A stretch of DNA of 12,066 nucleotides from NCBI GenBank assembly GCA_948528155.1, contig CAOSZT010000060.1:1-12066 (forward strand). The letters run 5' to 3'. This document shows, piece after piece, positions 1 to 6,130 of the stretch (within the stretch, counting starts at the first letter, position 1; the number at the start of each line of letters is the position of its first letter). A program made the translations under genes and the position numbers. The notes under the pieces are model-generated. The model had not been told where the DNA came from. It did not search any database and was given only the letters and a program-made list of their open reading frames with translations. The stretch is from an uncultured Clostridia bacterium. GTDB lineage: Bacteria > Bacillota > Clostridia > TANB77 > CAG-508.

Positions 1-202
1 TAACTACTTTATATAAATCAACATCTAATTCAAATTGAGAATCTATTGATATTGCTAAAATACATGTACCATAAATATGTTCTGCAACACTTTCTACTCT
101 TTGTCTATCTATATTCCATACTTTCCATCCACTTCTAATTTTGTCCTTAAGTTCTGTTGCTAGTAAATAGAATTGAAGTAAGTTTTTTATTTTATTTTCC
201 AT
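1..202 (-). CDS. HD-domain phosphohydrolase (YfbR/HDDC2-like), N-terminal part only
   Basis: This is the first 67 residues of a protein that runs off the left edge. The start ATG (complement of 200-202) follows the stop of the upstream phosphatase gene by 13 nt, with an AGGATGG ribosome site overlapping that stop. The segment RVESVAEHIYGT (residues 35-46) matches the conserved N-terminal helix of HD-superfamily nucleotidases of the YfbR/HDDC2 type, where the His of 'EH' (H42) is the first metal ligand. The HD dyad itself would lie beyond the window. Known members are cytosolic, metal-dependent 5'-deoxynucleotidases or related phosphohydrolases, and that activity is inferred here. It is the last visible gene of the minus-strand enzyme operon. 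The motif supports the family well. The exact substrate cannot be told from this fragment. Confidence 0.72.
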   Translation of the reverse strand, partial: MENKIKNLLQFYLLATELKDKIRSGWKVWNIDRQRVESVAEHIYGTCILAISIDSQFELDVDLYKVV

Positions 203-215
203 TATAAATTCCATC

Positions 216-1010
216 CTATTTTCTATCTTTTAAATATTTCTTTACTGTTTCAATTACTTCATTATGTACTTTTCCATTACTAATAACTGCTCCATTTATG
301 CTTTCATCATATCTTTGTTCATTTCCAAATAAATCTGTAACTGTCCCTCCTGCTTCTTCTACTATAACTTTAACTGCTGCAATATCACAATTCTTATGCT
401 TTGTACCTGGAAAAATAGCAAGACTAAAATCTCCAGAAGCAACACACATACAAGCTCTTATAATACTTCCTAATCCGATAATATATGTTTTATTTCCTAA
501 TTCTTGTAATACATTAGATATATTATAATCTGCTCCAACCCATAAATCATAATGACATACAGTTTTCATATCATCTAATTCATAGTCATTTACAGTTATT
601 TTTTCTTCGTTTTTATATGCTCCTTTTCCTTTTATAGCAGTATATAAGCTATCTGTAAAAGGATCATATACTAATCCAACTGCTGATTTTCCTTTAATAA
701 CTAAAGCTAGTGAAAATACTGCTACTGGGATATGTCTAGCATACATTGCTGTTCCATCAACTGGATCACATACCCATACATAATCACTTTTTCCAAATTG
801 TTCTTCTTCTCCATCTACTGAATGAGATGGATATTTTTCTTTAACTCTTTTTATTAAGTATGAATTTATTTCTGTATCTGCTAATGTTACAATGGTTTTA
901 TCTCCTTTATAACTTGCACCATTATTTTGTTTAAAATATTTAAGCATTACTTCTCCAGCATGTTTTGCTATATCTTTTGCAAAATCTAAATATTCTTCTA
1001 ATGTTTCCAT
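216..1010 (-). CDS. Inositol monophosphatase family protein
   Basis: A 264-aa protein of normal length for the IMPase/FIG superfamily of Mg2+-dependent, Li+-sensitive phosphatases. All three metal-site motifs are visible: GEE at residues 67-69, DPVDGT at 82-87, and CDIAAVKVIVEEAGG from 208, where D209 is the expected third aspartate. The usual Trp before that Asp (WDxAAG) is replaced by Cys and the Gly after AA by Val, a modest deviation. Family substrates include inositol-1-phosphate, histidinol phosphate and 3'-phosphoadenosine 5'-phosphate, and the sequence alone does not choose among them. The start is set by GGAGG lying inside the 3' end of the preceding flavodoxin gene. Only one nucleotide separates that gene's stop from this ATG, so translation is probably coupled. 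The product is expected to be cytosolic. Confidence 0.9.
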   Translation of the reverse strand: METLEEYLDFAKDIAKHAGEVMLKYFKQNNGASYKGDKTIVTLADTEINSYLIKRVKEKYPSHSVDGEEEQFGKSDYVWVCDPVDGTAMYARHIPVAVFSLALVIKGKSAVGLVYDPFTDSLYTAIKGKGAYKNEEKITVNDYELDDMKTVCHYDLWVGADYNISNVLQELGNKTYIIGLGSIIRACMCVASGDFSLAIFPGTKHKNCDIAAVKVIVEEAGGTVTDLFGNEQRYDESINGAVISNGKVHNEVIETVKKYLKDRK

Positions 1011-1011
1011 G

Positions 1012-1584
1012 TTAATTTTCCTCCAATTTCATTGCTTTACTTATAATTTCTTTTTGTTCTTCAAAATTAGCTTTTGTTACTGGTATTCTTGCATACATTT
1101 CAGTTTTCAAAAAGTAATTTAGTGTATCAAATGCCATTAATGTTTCTTCTGTTCCACTACCACTTCCACCAGCACAAGCAATACAAACAATTTTCTTTCC
1201 TTTTATTTTTGAATCTTCTTTAAAAGCATCACACCTTTTTAATCTATCAAAAAATGTTTTGGCTGATTCACTCATCTCGTGGAAATATACTGGAGTAATA
1301 AAAATGTAAGCATCAAAGTTTTCCATATATTTATAAATCTCATTAAAATCATCTTTTTGAATGCAAATATGTTCATCTAAACAAATTCCCCAACCTCTTT
1401 TACCACATGCAATACATTTCTTTATATTCTTTTTATTTATACAAATATGTTCATATTCATATTTTAGTGTTTTTAGTTGCTTTTCGCATTCTTCAACACA
1501 AGAAAATGTTAATCCTATTTTATTTGGTATAAAACTATCTTCATTTACTTGATTACTGCTAAAACTTAATATTAAAGCTTTCAT
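1012..1584 (-). CDS. Flavodoxin-fold NAD(P)H-dependent FMN reductase-like protein
   Basis: A 190-aa protein with the flavodoxin-like fold of the multimeric flavodoxin / FMN-reductase group. The N-terminal strand MKALILSFSS leads to the FMN phosphate-binding region. A cysteine-containing segment with C57, C60, C68 and C74, followed by KDDF (77-80), matches the C-x2-C...C...DD pattern of iron-sulfur-flavoprotein-like relatives. TPVYFHEMSESAKTFFDRL (97-115) is the classic isoalloxazine-side motif. The spacing C-x2-C-x7-C-x5-C is not the compact [4Fe-4S] motif of methanogen Isf, so a bound cluster is uncertain. It is expected to be a cytosolic quinone, flavin or disulfide reductase. GGAG lies six bases before the start, 37 nt after the metallo-hydrolase stop. 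It is translationally linked to the phosphatase gene downstream. Confidence 0.85.
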   Translation of the reverse strand: MKALILSFSSNQVNEDSFIPNKIGLTFSCVEECEKQLKTLKYEYEHICINKKNIKKCIACGKRGWGICLDEHICIQKDDFNEIYKYMENFDAYIFITPVYFHEMSESAKTFFDRLKRCDAFKEDSKIKGKKIVCIACAGGSGSGTEETLMAFDTLNYFLKTEMYARIPVTKANFEEQKEIISKAMKLEEN

Positions 1585-1621
1585 GTTCTACTCCTATTTA
1601 TATATAATGTTACAGTTGCTT

Positions 1622-2281
1622 TTATTCTATTTCAATGCTTTCATCATTTTCTAATATCTCATATTCAACTTCGTTTTTATCAAACATTTCCTTTACAAAA
1701 TCAAAATTTACAGGATATTTAGGACTATCTGCATGTAGTGGAATTACTAATTTTGCATTAGTTTCTTTTGCAAATAATGAGGCTTCAAAAGCTCCCATTA
1801 CTACTCCATAATCTGAAACTGGAACACATAAAATATCACATTTATATTCATTTTGGAAACAAATAGTATCACTTGTTATATATACCCTTGTTTCATTATC
1901 ATCTATTATGTATCCAATATTTTCAGTTACCTTTGCTCCTGTTTTCATTGGTGGTATGTATCCATGTTCAGCATGTACTACTTCTACTATTACTTTATCT
2001 TCTATATTAATCTTATCATTTTCTTTAACGATATTTATATCTAATGTTGGATGAGTATTTTTTACTTCATTACTTGAATATATTTTGATATTCTTATCTA
2101 CTTTTTCTAATATCTCTGTATTACAATGGTCTGAATGTTTATGTGTTATTAAAATTATATCTACAGTATTCCAAATATCAAAATACTCCTCTTTATATTT
2201 TAAATTTCCTGGATCAACTAATATCTTCTTTCCTTTTGTTTCAATTAATAAACATGATTGTGGAAATTTTGTAATTTTCAT
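1622..2281 (-). CDS. Metallo-beta-lactamase-fold hydrolase (UlaG/UPF0173-like)
   Basis: A 219-aa MBL-fold protein. The signature THKHSDH at 46-52 gives ligands H47, H49, D51 and H52. A further His pair lies in HAEHGY (103-108), D138 in ITSDT is the bridging aspartate, and H183 in PLHADS is the final ligand, so the dinuclear metal site looks complete. The opening ITKFPQSCLLIETKGKKILVDPG is typical of the UlaG/UPF0173 branch, which contains ascorbate-6-phosphate lactonase and many uncharacterised cytosolic hydrolases. The product is short for UlaG itself (about 350 aa), so lactonase function should not be assumed. AAAGGA lies 11 nt before the ATG. The gap to the preceding Nudix gene (104 nt) is the largest in the operon, and part of it is occupied by the frameshifted tail of that gene. 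Confidence 0.87.
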   Translation of the reverse strand: MKITKFPQSCLLIETKGKKILVDPGNLKYKEEYFDIWNTVDIILITHKHSDHCNTEILEKVDKNIKIYSSNEVKNTHPTLDINIVKENDKINIEDKVIVEVVHAEHGYIPPMKTGAKVTENIGYIIDDNETRVYITSDTICFQNEYKCDILCVPVSDYGVVMGAFEASLFAKETNAKLVIPLHADSPKYPVNFDFVKEMFDKNEVEYEILENDESIEIE

Positions 2282-2321
2282 AATTTATCAAATCCTTTCT
2301 TTTTTATTAAACTTATTTATA

Positions 2322-2388
2322 TTATGAATTGTATTTATTATTATCAAATATATCTAAAGGATATATTTTGTTGTTTTCAATATCATCA
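2322..2388 (-). pseudogene. Frameshifted C-terminal remnant of the adjacent Nudix gene
   Basis: Skipping one base at the TGA stop of the 93-aa Nudix frame gives a continuous reading of about 21 codons to a TAA at 2322-2324. The residues include ENNKIYPLDIF, resembling the 'NKIYPL' ending common in clostridial Nudix proteins (recalled family feature, not searched). No ribosome site or start codon belongs to it, so it is not a separate gene. The segment of roughly 30-40 residues expected between the two parts is absent, which is why a deletion rather than a simple sequencing slip is inferred. Confidence 0.45.
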
Positions 2389-2667
2389 ATAGTTTTCTAT
2401 GTGTTCTTCTACTATTTCTGCCATAAACCTTATTAAAATATGAGTTTCTTTTTCTAAATCAATGTTAGCAATAGGCAAAACACCTAGTAATTTAACTTTA
2501 CATCCAGTTTCTTCAAAAGTTTCTCTTATTGCTCCATCGATTATTTTTTCAAATTCTTCTAAATGTCCTGCTGGATAATTCCATTGTCCATAGCATGATT
2601 TTTTTGCTTCTTTTACCATTAATATTTTGTTATCTCTTTTTATTACACACCCTGCTATAATTTTCAT
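2386..2667 (-). CDS. Nudix hydrolase, truncated at the C-terminus (probable pseudogene or shortened gene)
   Basis: A 93-aa open frame with a perfect Nudix box: G34-x5-E40 then REXXEEXG at 48-55 (R48, E49, E52, E53, G55), which coordinates Mg2+ for hydrolysis of nucleoside diphosphates linked to another moiety. The N-terminal strand MKIIAGCVIKRDNKILMV and the YPAG segment are normal for MutT-like enzymes. Family members usually have about 130-150 residues. Here the protein stops at residue 93, just after the AEIVEEH strand, so the last helix and strands are missing. Directly behind the stop, a one-base shift opens a frame reading DDIENNKIYPLDIFDNNKYN, which looks like an ordinary Nudix C-terminal tail. 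This points to an internal deletion with frameshift. GGAGG lies ten nt before the ATG. Catalytic residues remain, but correct folding is doubtful. Confidence 0.8.
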   Translation of the reverse strand: MKIIAGCVIKRDNKILMVKEAKKSCYGQWNYPAGHLEEFEKIIDGAIRETFEETGCKVKLLGVLPIANIDLEKETHILIRFMAEIVEEHIENY

Positions 2668-2684
2668 TGATTGATTTCCTCCAT

Positions 2685-3203
2685 TTATTTTAAATAACTA
2701 TATTTCTCACTTACAATATTATATAATTCTCTTGCTCCATTGCTTAATTCATTTTGGTCTACTTCTCCAATTTTATATCTTTCATATCCTAAACATTTAT
2801 TAGGTTCTGCAATTTGTAATTCTCCACCTTTTAAATTTCCTTTATATACAAGATAAACCCAGTCTTGTTCTTTATTATTTCTTACATCAAATGTTTTAGC
2901 ATAAGTTGCTATAATAAATTCTTGTAGTTCAATGTCTGCATCTGTTCCAATTTCTTCTTCGATTTCTCTTTGTAATGCTGTTCTAAAATCTATATCACTT
3001 TTCTTTACTCTGCCTCCAATAGTTTCTAGTTTTAGTTGTTCATCTCTGCATTCTAAACCTCTTCTTTGAAAAACTATTTTATTTTCTTTGTCAAAAGCAT
3101 ATACAATAACTGCAACTTCATATTCTTTTGATATTTCACTATTATTTTTTAGAGCTTCTCTCAATTCATTCATATCTTTTACTTCTTTTAAAAATAATTT
3201 CAT
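2685..3203 (-). CDS. Nudix hydrolase
   Basis: A 172-aa protein with the alpha-beta-alpha Nudix fold. The box runs from GGRV (63-66) to REIEEEIG at 79-86, with E80, E83 and E84 in place for divalent metal binding. The loop between the Gly and the REXXEE helix is longer than the canonical G-x5-E and carries Asp rather than the first Glu, as in the IPP-isomerase-like and 'QRR' Nudix groups. The preceding strand NKIVFQRRGLECRDEQLKLETIGG fits that group. The substrate is unknown; candidates are nucleoside diphosphate derivatives or an isoprenoid-type diphosphate. The start was chosen because AGAGGTAG precedes the first ATG at good spacing. A second Met at residue 11 has no comparable site. It lies 26 nt behind the acetyltransferase gene and 17 nt before the shortened Nudix gene. 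Confidence 0.87.
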   Translation of the reverse strand: MKLFLKEVKDMNELREALKNNSEISKEYEVAVIVYAFDKENKIVFQRRGLECRDEQLKLETIGGRVKKSDIDFRTALQREIEEEIGTDADIELQEFIIATYAKTFDVRNNKEQDWVYLVYKGNLKGGELQIAEPNKCLGYERYKIGEVDQNELSNGARELYNIVSEKYSYLK

Positions 3204-3229
3204 TTTTTCTACCTCTTACTTCTATTACC

Positions 3230-3673
3230 TTATTTTACATTTTCCATTTGATAATGTATTTCAGTTTCTCCATATACTTTAAAACCTAATTCTTCATATA
3301 AAGTTTTAGCTCGATTATCTTTAAATACTTGTAGAATCGTTCTAATTCCTTTTTTTCTATTTTCTTTTAATTGTTCTTCTAATATCTTTCTTCCAATTCC
3401 TTTATTTTGATATTCTTTTAATATACTTATTTCATTAATAAATAAATCTCCACTTTCTGTTGTATGTACTGCATATATTCCAACCTCTTTATTATCTATT
3501 AAGATAATTCGTTTATAATCTAAATGTTCTTCTAAGTCTTGTTTTAATCTTTGCTTTTGGTCATCATCATTCCAACCCCAAATTTTATCAACATACCATT
3601 TAAAGTTTTCTTTCTTTAATTCAAATAAAAAGTCAAAATCATCTAATGTGCAATTTCTAAAAGAATATTCCAT
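3230..3673 (-). CDS. GNAT-family N-acetyltransferase
   Basis: A 147-aa single-domain acetyltransferase of the Gcn5-related family. Motif A, which binds the acetyl-CoA pyrophosphate, is seen as LKEYQNKGIGRKIL (85-98) with Q89-N-K-G-I-G94. Strand 4 is INEISIL (79-85), and motif B is NRAKTLYEELGFK (120-132), with the typical tyrosine and a Gly-Phe turn. The N-terminal FKWYVDKIWGWND segment belongs to the subgroup whose members carry a Trp-rich acceptor-side loop. Acceptors in this family range from small amines and antibiotics to protein N-termini, and none can be assigned. It is cytosolic by absence of signal or membrane segments. AGGTG just before the ATG serves as ribosome site, 18 nt behind the cupin stop. 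Confidence 0.9.
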   Translation of the reverse strand: MEYSFRNCTLDDFDFLFELKKENFKWYVDKIWGWNDDDQKQRLKQDLEEHLDYKRIILIDNKEVGIYAVHTTESGDLFINEISILKEYQNKGIGRKILEEQLKENRKKGIRTILQVFKDNRAKTLYEELGFKVYGETEIHYQMENVK

Positions 3674-3691
3674 ATAGCACCTATTCCTTTC

Positions 3692-4042
3692 TTACGATTC
3701 TAATAATTTACATTGTGCCTTATACCATGCTGGAGTACATATCATAATTATTTTGCAATTTCCGTTCCAATAGTAGATTTCTCCTTTTTCTATTAGAATT
3801 ACATCTCCTTGTTCAAAATTTATGCTCTCATCTTTTTTATTAAGAGTTCCTTTTCCCTCTAGTATATAACAAATTTCTTTACACTTTTCATTTGTACAAT
3901 ACCCTTTTTCTGGATATCTACCATTAATTGTATTTATACAAAAGTCAATATCTTTATCATTTAAACCTATTGAATATTCTAATAGTTTACTTGTATCACT
4001 ATTTTTTATTGTTTGTGCATCACTAGATTTTACTATCTTCAT
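3692..4042 (-). CDS. Small cupin-domain protein lacking the usual metal-binding histidines
   Basis: A 116-aa single-domain cupin. Motif 1 is recognisable from GYCTNEKCKEICYILEGKG (47-65), and motif 2 from FEQGDVILIEKGEIYYWNG. The conserved Glu (E56) and the EGxG turn are kept, but the two His of G-x5-H-x-H are replaced (Asn and Cys lie in that stretch), and the Pro and final His of motif 2 are Glu and Tyr. The three-His/one-Glu metal site therefore appears absent. Conserved cysteines (C54, C58, C102) are present instead. Possible roles are sugar or small-ligand binding or sensing, or a Cys/Glu-based site. Enzymatic dioxygenase or isomerase activity should not be presumed. The start follows the stop of the serine-hydrolase gene by 11 nt, with AGAGGT in that gap, so translation is probably coupled. 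Confidence 0.82.
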   Translation of the reverse strand: MKIVKSSDAQTIKNSDTSKLLEYSIGLNDKDIDFCINTINGRYPEKGYCTNEKCKEICYILEGKGTLNKKDESINFEQGDVILIEKGEIYYWNGNCKIIMICTPAWYKAQCKLLES

Positions 4043-4053
4043 TTTCTTACCTC

Positions 4054-4608
4054 TTAAATATAATTTACTATATCTTCAAATGTATCATATCCACTTTCGC
4101 TATTTATGTGTCCTGCATTTGGTATTAAAACTTGCTCTGTTGCAATTTTATCTGCAAATTCTTTTTCTACTTCATATTTTACATATGGATCATTATCTGA
4201 ATAAAAACATATTATTTCATTTGTATATTGTTTTACATCTTCCAAATTGTTAAAATACATTGATTTATTTACTGTATCGTATTCTTCATTTATTCCTAAA
4301 TAATTGTTAAATCCACATACAAATATTAATTTTTTTACTTTTAATTTATTATCTACTAAAAATTTGCTAACAAATACTGGTGCAATACTATGTGCTATTA
4401 TTGTTGTGTTTTCATTTATTAGTCCTAAATCTAAATAATATTTAAGTAATTTACTCCAATTTTCATAATTTTGATAACCTACTCCTATTGGAAATTGTGG
4501 TACATATACTTGTTTTCTATCTGATGATATAAAGTCTTGTAACCAACTAAACCAATTTCCAAATGGACTTCCAAAACTTCCATGTATTATAAAATAATTT
4601 TCTTGCAT
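4054..4608 (-). CDS. RBBP9/YdeN-type alpha/beta serine hydrolase
   Basis: A 184-aa protein of the small alpha/beta-hydrolase group that includes YdeN of Bacillus and human RBBP9. The N-terminal strand YFIIHGSFGSPFGNW (5-19) holds the oxyanion-hole HG motif. The nucleophile is S74 in IIAHSIAP, where the usual GxSxG first Gly is Ala, as in this family. The acid lies in SDNDPYV (137-143, probably D140), and the base is H167 in NAGHINSESGY, a highly characteristic ending. Natural substrates are unknown; esterase activity has been reported for relatives. There is no signal peptide or membrane helix. It is the first gene of the nine-gene operon: AAGGAG lies eight nt upstream and a promoter lies about 70 nt before the start. 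Confidence 0.88.
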   Translation of the reverse strand: MQENYFIIHGSFGSPFGNWFSWLQDFISSDRKQVYVPQFPIGVGYQNYENWSKLLKYYLDLGLINENTTIIAHSIAPVFVSKFLVDNKLKVKKLIFVCGFNNYLGINEEYDTVNKSMYFNNLEDVKQYTNEIICFYSDNDPYVKYEVEKEFADKIATEQVLIPNAGHINSESGYDTFEDIVNYI

Positions 4609-4673
4609 TTCTAATACTCCTTCTCTATTATTTTACACTTTTTATTTCTTTTATTTCAAATCTATTTTCACTA

Positions 4674-4708
4674 TGATAAATTCTATCACAGGTTAACAAT
4701 TTTTACAA
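4674..4708 (-). promoter_or_regulatory. Promoter of the nine-gene enzyme operon, with overlapping inverted repeat
   Basis: On the minus strand TTGTAA (4703-4708) and TAGAAT (4680-4685) are separated by exactly 17 nt, a good sigma-A promoter pointing into the serine-hydrolase gene. The -10 box sits inside a small inverted repeat, TGATA-5-TATCA (4674-4688), which could be an operator. The match is by eye and the repeat is short. Confidence 0.55.
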
Positions 4709-4722
4709 TAAAATCCAAAAAT

Positions 4723-4774
4723 AAAAAACATATCATTAAACTGTGGTTTTCATAATTTAACTAATATGTTTTTT
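4723..4774. terminator. Long AT-rich hairpin between operon and orphan gene
   Basis: Perfect 11-bp arms (4723-4733 and 4764-4774, AAAAAACATAT and its complement) enclose a second 5-bp stem (4736-4740 with 4756-4760) around a 15-nt loop. Both outer flanks end in T6 when read outward from either side, so it can act as a bidirectional terminator. It lies just behind the 112-aa gene on the minus strand and just before the operon promoter. The weak A/T stem keeps confidence moderate. Confidence 0.45.
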
Positions 4775-4847
4775 ACATTAATGTTTACTATTTCTTCCAC
4801 TATAAAATATACTACACCATATTCTATAATTACTTCTAAATTTCACT

Positions 4848-5186
4848 CTAACCTTGTTTAAAGCATTGTAACATTAGTTTAACACCATCTGCTACTCCAG
4901 TATTATAATATTGTTCATTATAAATACCATCTTCATTATTACAAATATCTAAAAATTCTTGTAAACACTGTTGTATCTTTTCTATTGAAGTAACATCTTT
5001 TAAGTTTTCTTTAATTACTTGAATAAAATTATTATATTTTTCTTTCTTTTTACCTTTTATTGGTTTAATTTTCGTTTGCATATTTAATGAAATTAATTCC
5101 CAATTATTATTTCTATGTTCATATAGTACTTTTAAAAAATCATCTTGTGTAACTTCTAATATTGAATCTAATGAACTTTTACTCAT
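4848..5186 (-). CDS. Uncharacterised 112-aa protein
   Basis: I do not recognise this gene with certainty. The 112-aa product is predicted largely helical and charged, with a basic centre (PIKGKKKEKYN, residues 42-52) and an amphipathic C-terminus ending YYNTGVADGVKLMLQCFKQG. A C-terminal pattern of aromatic, Gly-x2-x-G, then hydrophobic residues recalls small uncharacterised proteins of mobile elements in Bacillota (for example the DUF6809 type), but this is only an impression. No Cys pairs, signal peptide or membrane helix are present. Expression looks real: AAGGGGTGAG lies seven nt before the ATG and a near-consensus promoter ends about 30 nt upstream. It is monocistronic, with hairpins on both sides. 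It borders the mobile-DNA zone and may belong to it. Confidence 0.7.
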   Translation of the reverse strand: MSKSSLDSILEVTQDDFLKVLYEHRNNNWELISLNMQTKIKPIKGKKKEKYNNFIQVIKENLKDVTSIEKIQQCLQEFLDICNNEDGIYNEQYYNTGVADGVKLMLQCFKQG

Positions 5187-5216
5187 TTAATCTCACCCCT
5201 TCCTAACTTGTGTGTG

Positions 5217-5245
5217 ATGTTAACTCTGTTGAAAATACTTGTCAA
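5217..5245 (-). promoter_or_regulatory. Strong sigma-A-type promoter of the 112-aa gene
   Basis: Minus strand: perfect TTGACA (5240-5245), a spacer of exactly 17 nt, then TAACAT (5217-5222, four of six). It lies about 31 nt before the start codon, leaving a short leader with the ribosome site. Confidence 0.65.
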
Positions 5246-5304
5246 CACATTTCTCAATTCTTCTCAAACTTCTTTGAAACCCTGAAATTCCAGAGCAGAA
5301 AAAT

Positions 5305-5341
5305 GATGTATTATTCCCATTATTCAAAAAAATAATACATC
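5305..5341 (-). terminator. Hairpin with T-run behind the Cys-rich remnant
   Basis: Perfect 11-bp inverted repeat (5305-5315 and 5331-5341, GATGTATTATT) with a 15-nt loop. On the minus strand the stem is followed by ATTTTTC, giving a terminator-like structure that would end transcripts coming from the right before the promoter of the 112-aa gene. It begins about 30 nt behind the stop of the Cys-rich reading frame at 5370. Confidence 0.5.
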
Positions 5342-5369
5342 CTAATCGAAACCCTTCATCCCTTCGCTT

Positions 5370-5501
5370 TCAATTATAATAGTCTAATATGTAGATTTTA
5401 ATTAATCTACTGCAGGTGCTGTTTTTTTCAAACATTGTGCATCCTTGCCCACACTTTTTACACCTACATATCCTTTTACAAGTTTTGCCTCCTGAAACTC
5501 T
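5370..5501 (-). pseudogene. Cys-rich (zinc-finger-like) coding remnant
   Basis: After an in-frame TAA, a 43-codon frame contains TCKRICRCKKCGQGCTMF followed by another Cys, a dense C-x3-C-x-C-x2-C-G-x2-C pattern like a small zinc-binding ribbon. It ends in TGA at 5370-5372. There is no ATG or GTG start. An excellent AGGAGG lies in the early part, but the TTG six nt later is followed at once by a stop. A terminator-like hairpin follows the stop, which suggests a formerly real gene that lost its start or N-terminus. The neighbouring frame over the same bases is also open (ending KKTAPAVD), so chance cannot be excluded. Confidence 0.25.
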
Positions 5502-5643
5502 TTATTTATTGTGAGTATATGTTACAAAATCTCACTTACGCATTTTGTATAAATAGACTGTTTATACTCATACGAATGAATTTTATAGCATCGGCTCATA
5601 ACACCTATCACTTTTAGCGAGTTTACGGCATCTCTCGTTGCAC

Positions 5644-5679
5644 TAAAAAAAGCATCTGTATTCTTAATTACAAATGCTT
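5644..5679 (-). terminator. Rho-independent terminator
   Basis: On the minus strand AAGCATTTGTA pairs with TACAGATGCTT (11 pairs including one G-U, loop of 8) and is followed directly by seven T. This is a classical intrinsic terminator. It lies about 40-110 nt downstream of the oriT-like patch in the minus direction, so that patch seems to be read by a transcript that stops here. No intact gene in the window explains it. Confidence 0.7.
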
Positions 5680-5789
5680 AATTTGTGTCTTAATATTTAA
5701 TTATTAAAATTCTTAGTTAAATTTTTCTAGCACATCCTCTGTGTGTTTTGCTTTCTCTCTTTTTCTCCTTGATTTCTACCCTATGCAGA

Positions 5790-5868
5790 TCAAAATTGCC
5801 CTTAGGCAATTTTGCAGGATCAGGGCGACCTCCTCTCGCCCGCAGACTGCCTAAAAGTGTGGCTTTTA
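5790..5868 (-). other. Candidate origin of transfer (oriT), IncP/MOBP-type nick consensus
   Basis: A patch clearly richer in G and C than its surroundings. On the minus strand it contains, in order: a 7-bp hairpin (CTAAAAG arms, 5850-5868); a 6-bp hairpin with GGGCGA/TCGCCC arms (5822-5840); eight nt later TGATCCTG|C (5813-5821); and then immediately a 10-bp hairpin with CAAAATTGCC arms and a 4-nt loop (5790-5813). YATCCTG|Y is the established nick-site consensus of RP4/IncP and Ti-type (MOBP) relaxases, and an inverted repeat a few nt 5' of nic is the usual relaxase-binding arrangement. The nick would fall between 5814 and 5813. No relaxase or MobC gene is in the window, so the element would depend on one in trans. 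The function is inferred from pattern only. Confidence 0.5.
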
Positions 5869-6025
5869 GCTGGGTGCTATAAAAATTTAGAGTGGTCATT
5901 TAGACATCTTGATATTTTAGTAGTTTATTACCCTATTTTTGTTAGCTAACATTCGCACCACAATCGATTTTATGCCACTTAATATTAAAACTAGATTAGT
6001 TATACCTATATTAAATTTTAGATAG

Positions 6026-6057
6026 AAAAAAATAAAGCACATTATCCGTACTTTATT
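6026..6057 (-). terminator. Rho-independent terminator
   Basis: Minus strand: AATAAAG (6051-6057) pairs with CTTTATT (6031-6037) around a 13-nt loop with two further possible inner pairs. The stem runs into a stretch of T (6026-6030). A short reading frame starting ATGGGTAGAAAAGAAG ends just before it, but no intact gene is present, so it probably belongs to a lost unit of the scar region. Confidence 0.5.
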
Positions 6058-6103
6058 ACTGTAAGGTGGATTGCCCACTTATTTTTTCTTCTTTTCTACC
6101 CAT

Positions 6104-6125
6104 CACCGCAACACACTCCACGTGT
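6104..6125 (-). repeat. Copy 1 of a 22-bp direct repeat (possible RumA-type attachment core)
   Basis: Matches 9476-9497 in the same orientation at 19 of 22 positions, all three differences being transitions. On the minus strand the shared core ACACGTGGAGTG reads in one frame His-Val-Glu-Cys-Val, the kind of sequence found at the C-terminus of RumA/RlmD-type methyltransferases, whose 3' end is a known target for integrative elements. In this copy the frame continues for 24 codons from an ATG (residues THVECVAVMGRKEE) without a ribosome site and with a stop just upstream, so it is not a gene. Confidence 0.45.
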
Positions 6126-6130
6126 GTCAT

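Noticed and set aside
298..528. Open frames on the plus strand opposite the enzyme operon (also around 1361-1552, 1853-2044, 2085-2327, 3088-3282)
   Set aside because: They are low-complexity Phe/Ile/Ser/Tyr-rich translations of the antisense of well-supported genes and lack ribosome sites.
5435..5617. Plus-strand 60-codon frame in the scar region
   Set aside because: Hydrophobic, irregular composition, no ribosome site, and it overlaps hairpins (for example GTATAAA/TTTATAC at about 5547-5567); no family resemblance.
5717..5899. A 60-codon minus-strand frame (MTTLNFYSTQLKATLLG...) spanning the GC-richer patch
   Set aside because: It has no ribosome site, and most of its length is made of the hairpins and nick-like sequence of the oriT candidate, which explain the base composition better than coding does. 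Conservation of the frame in other elements would change this.
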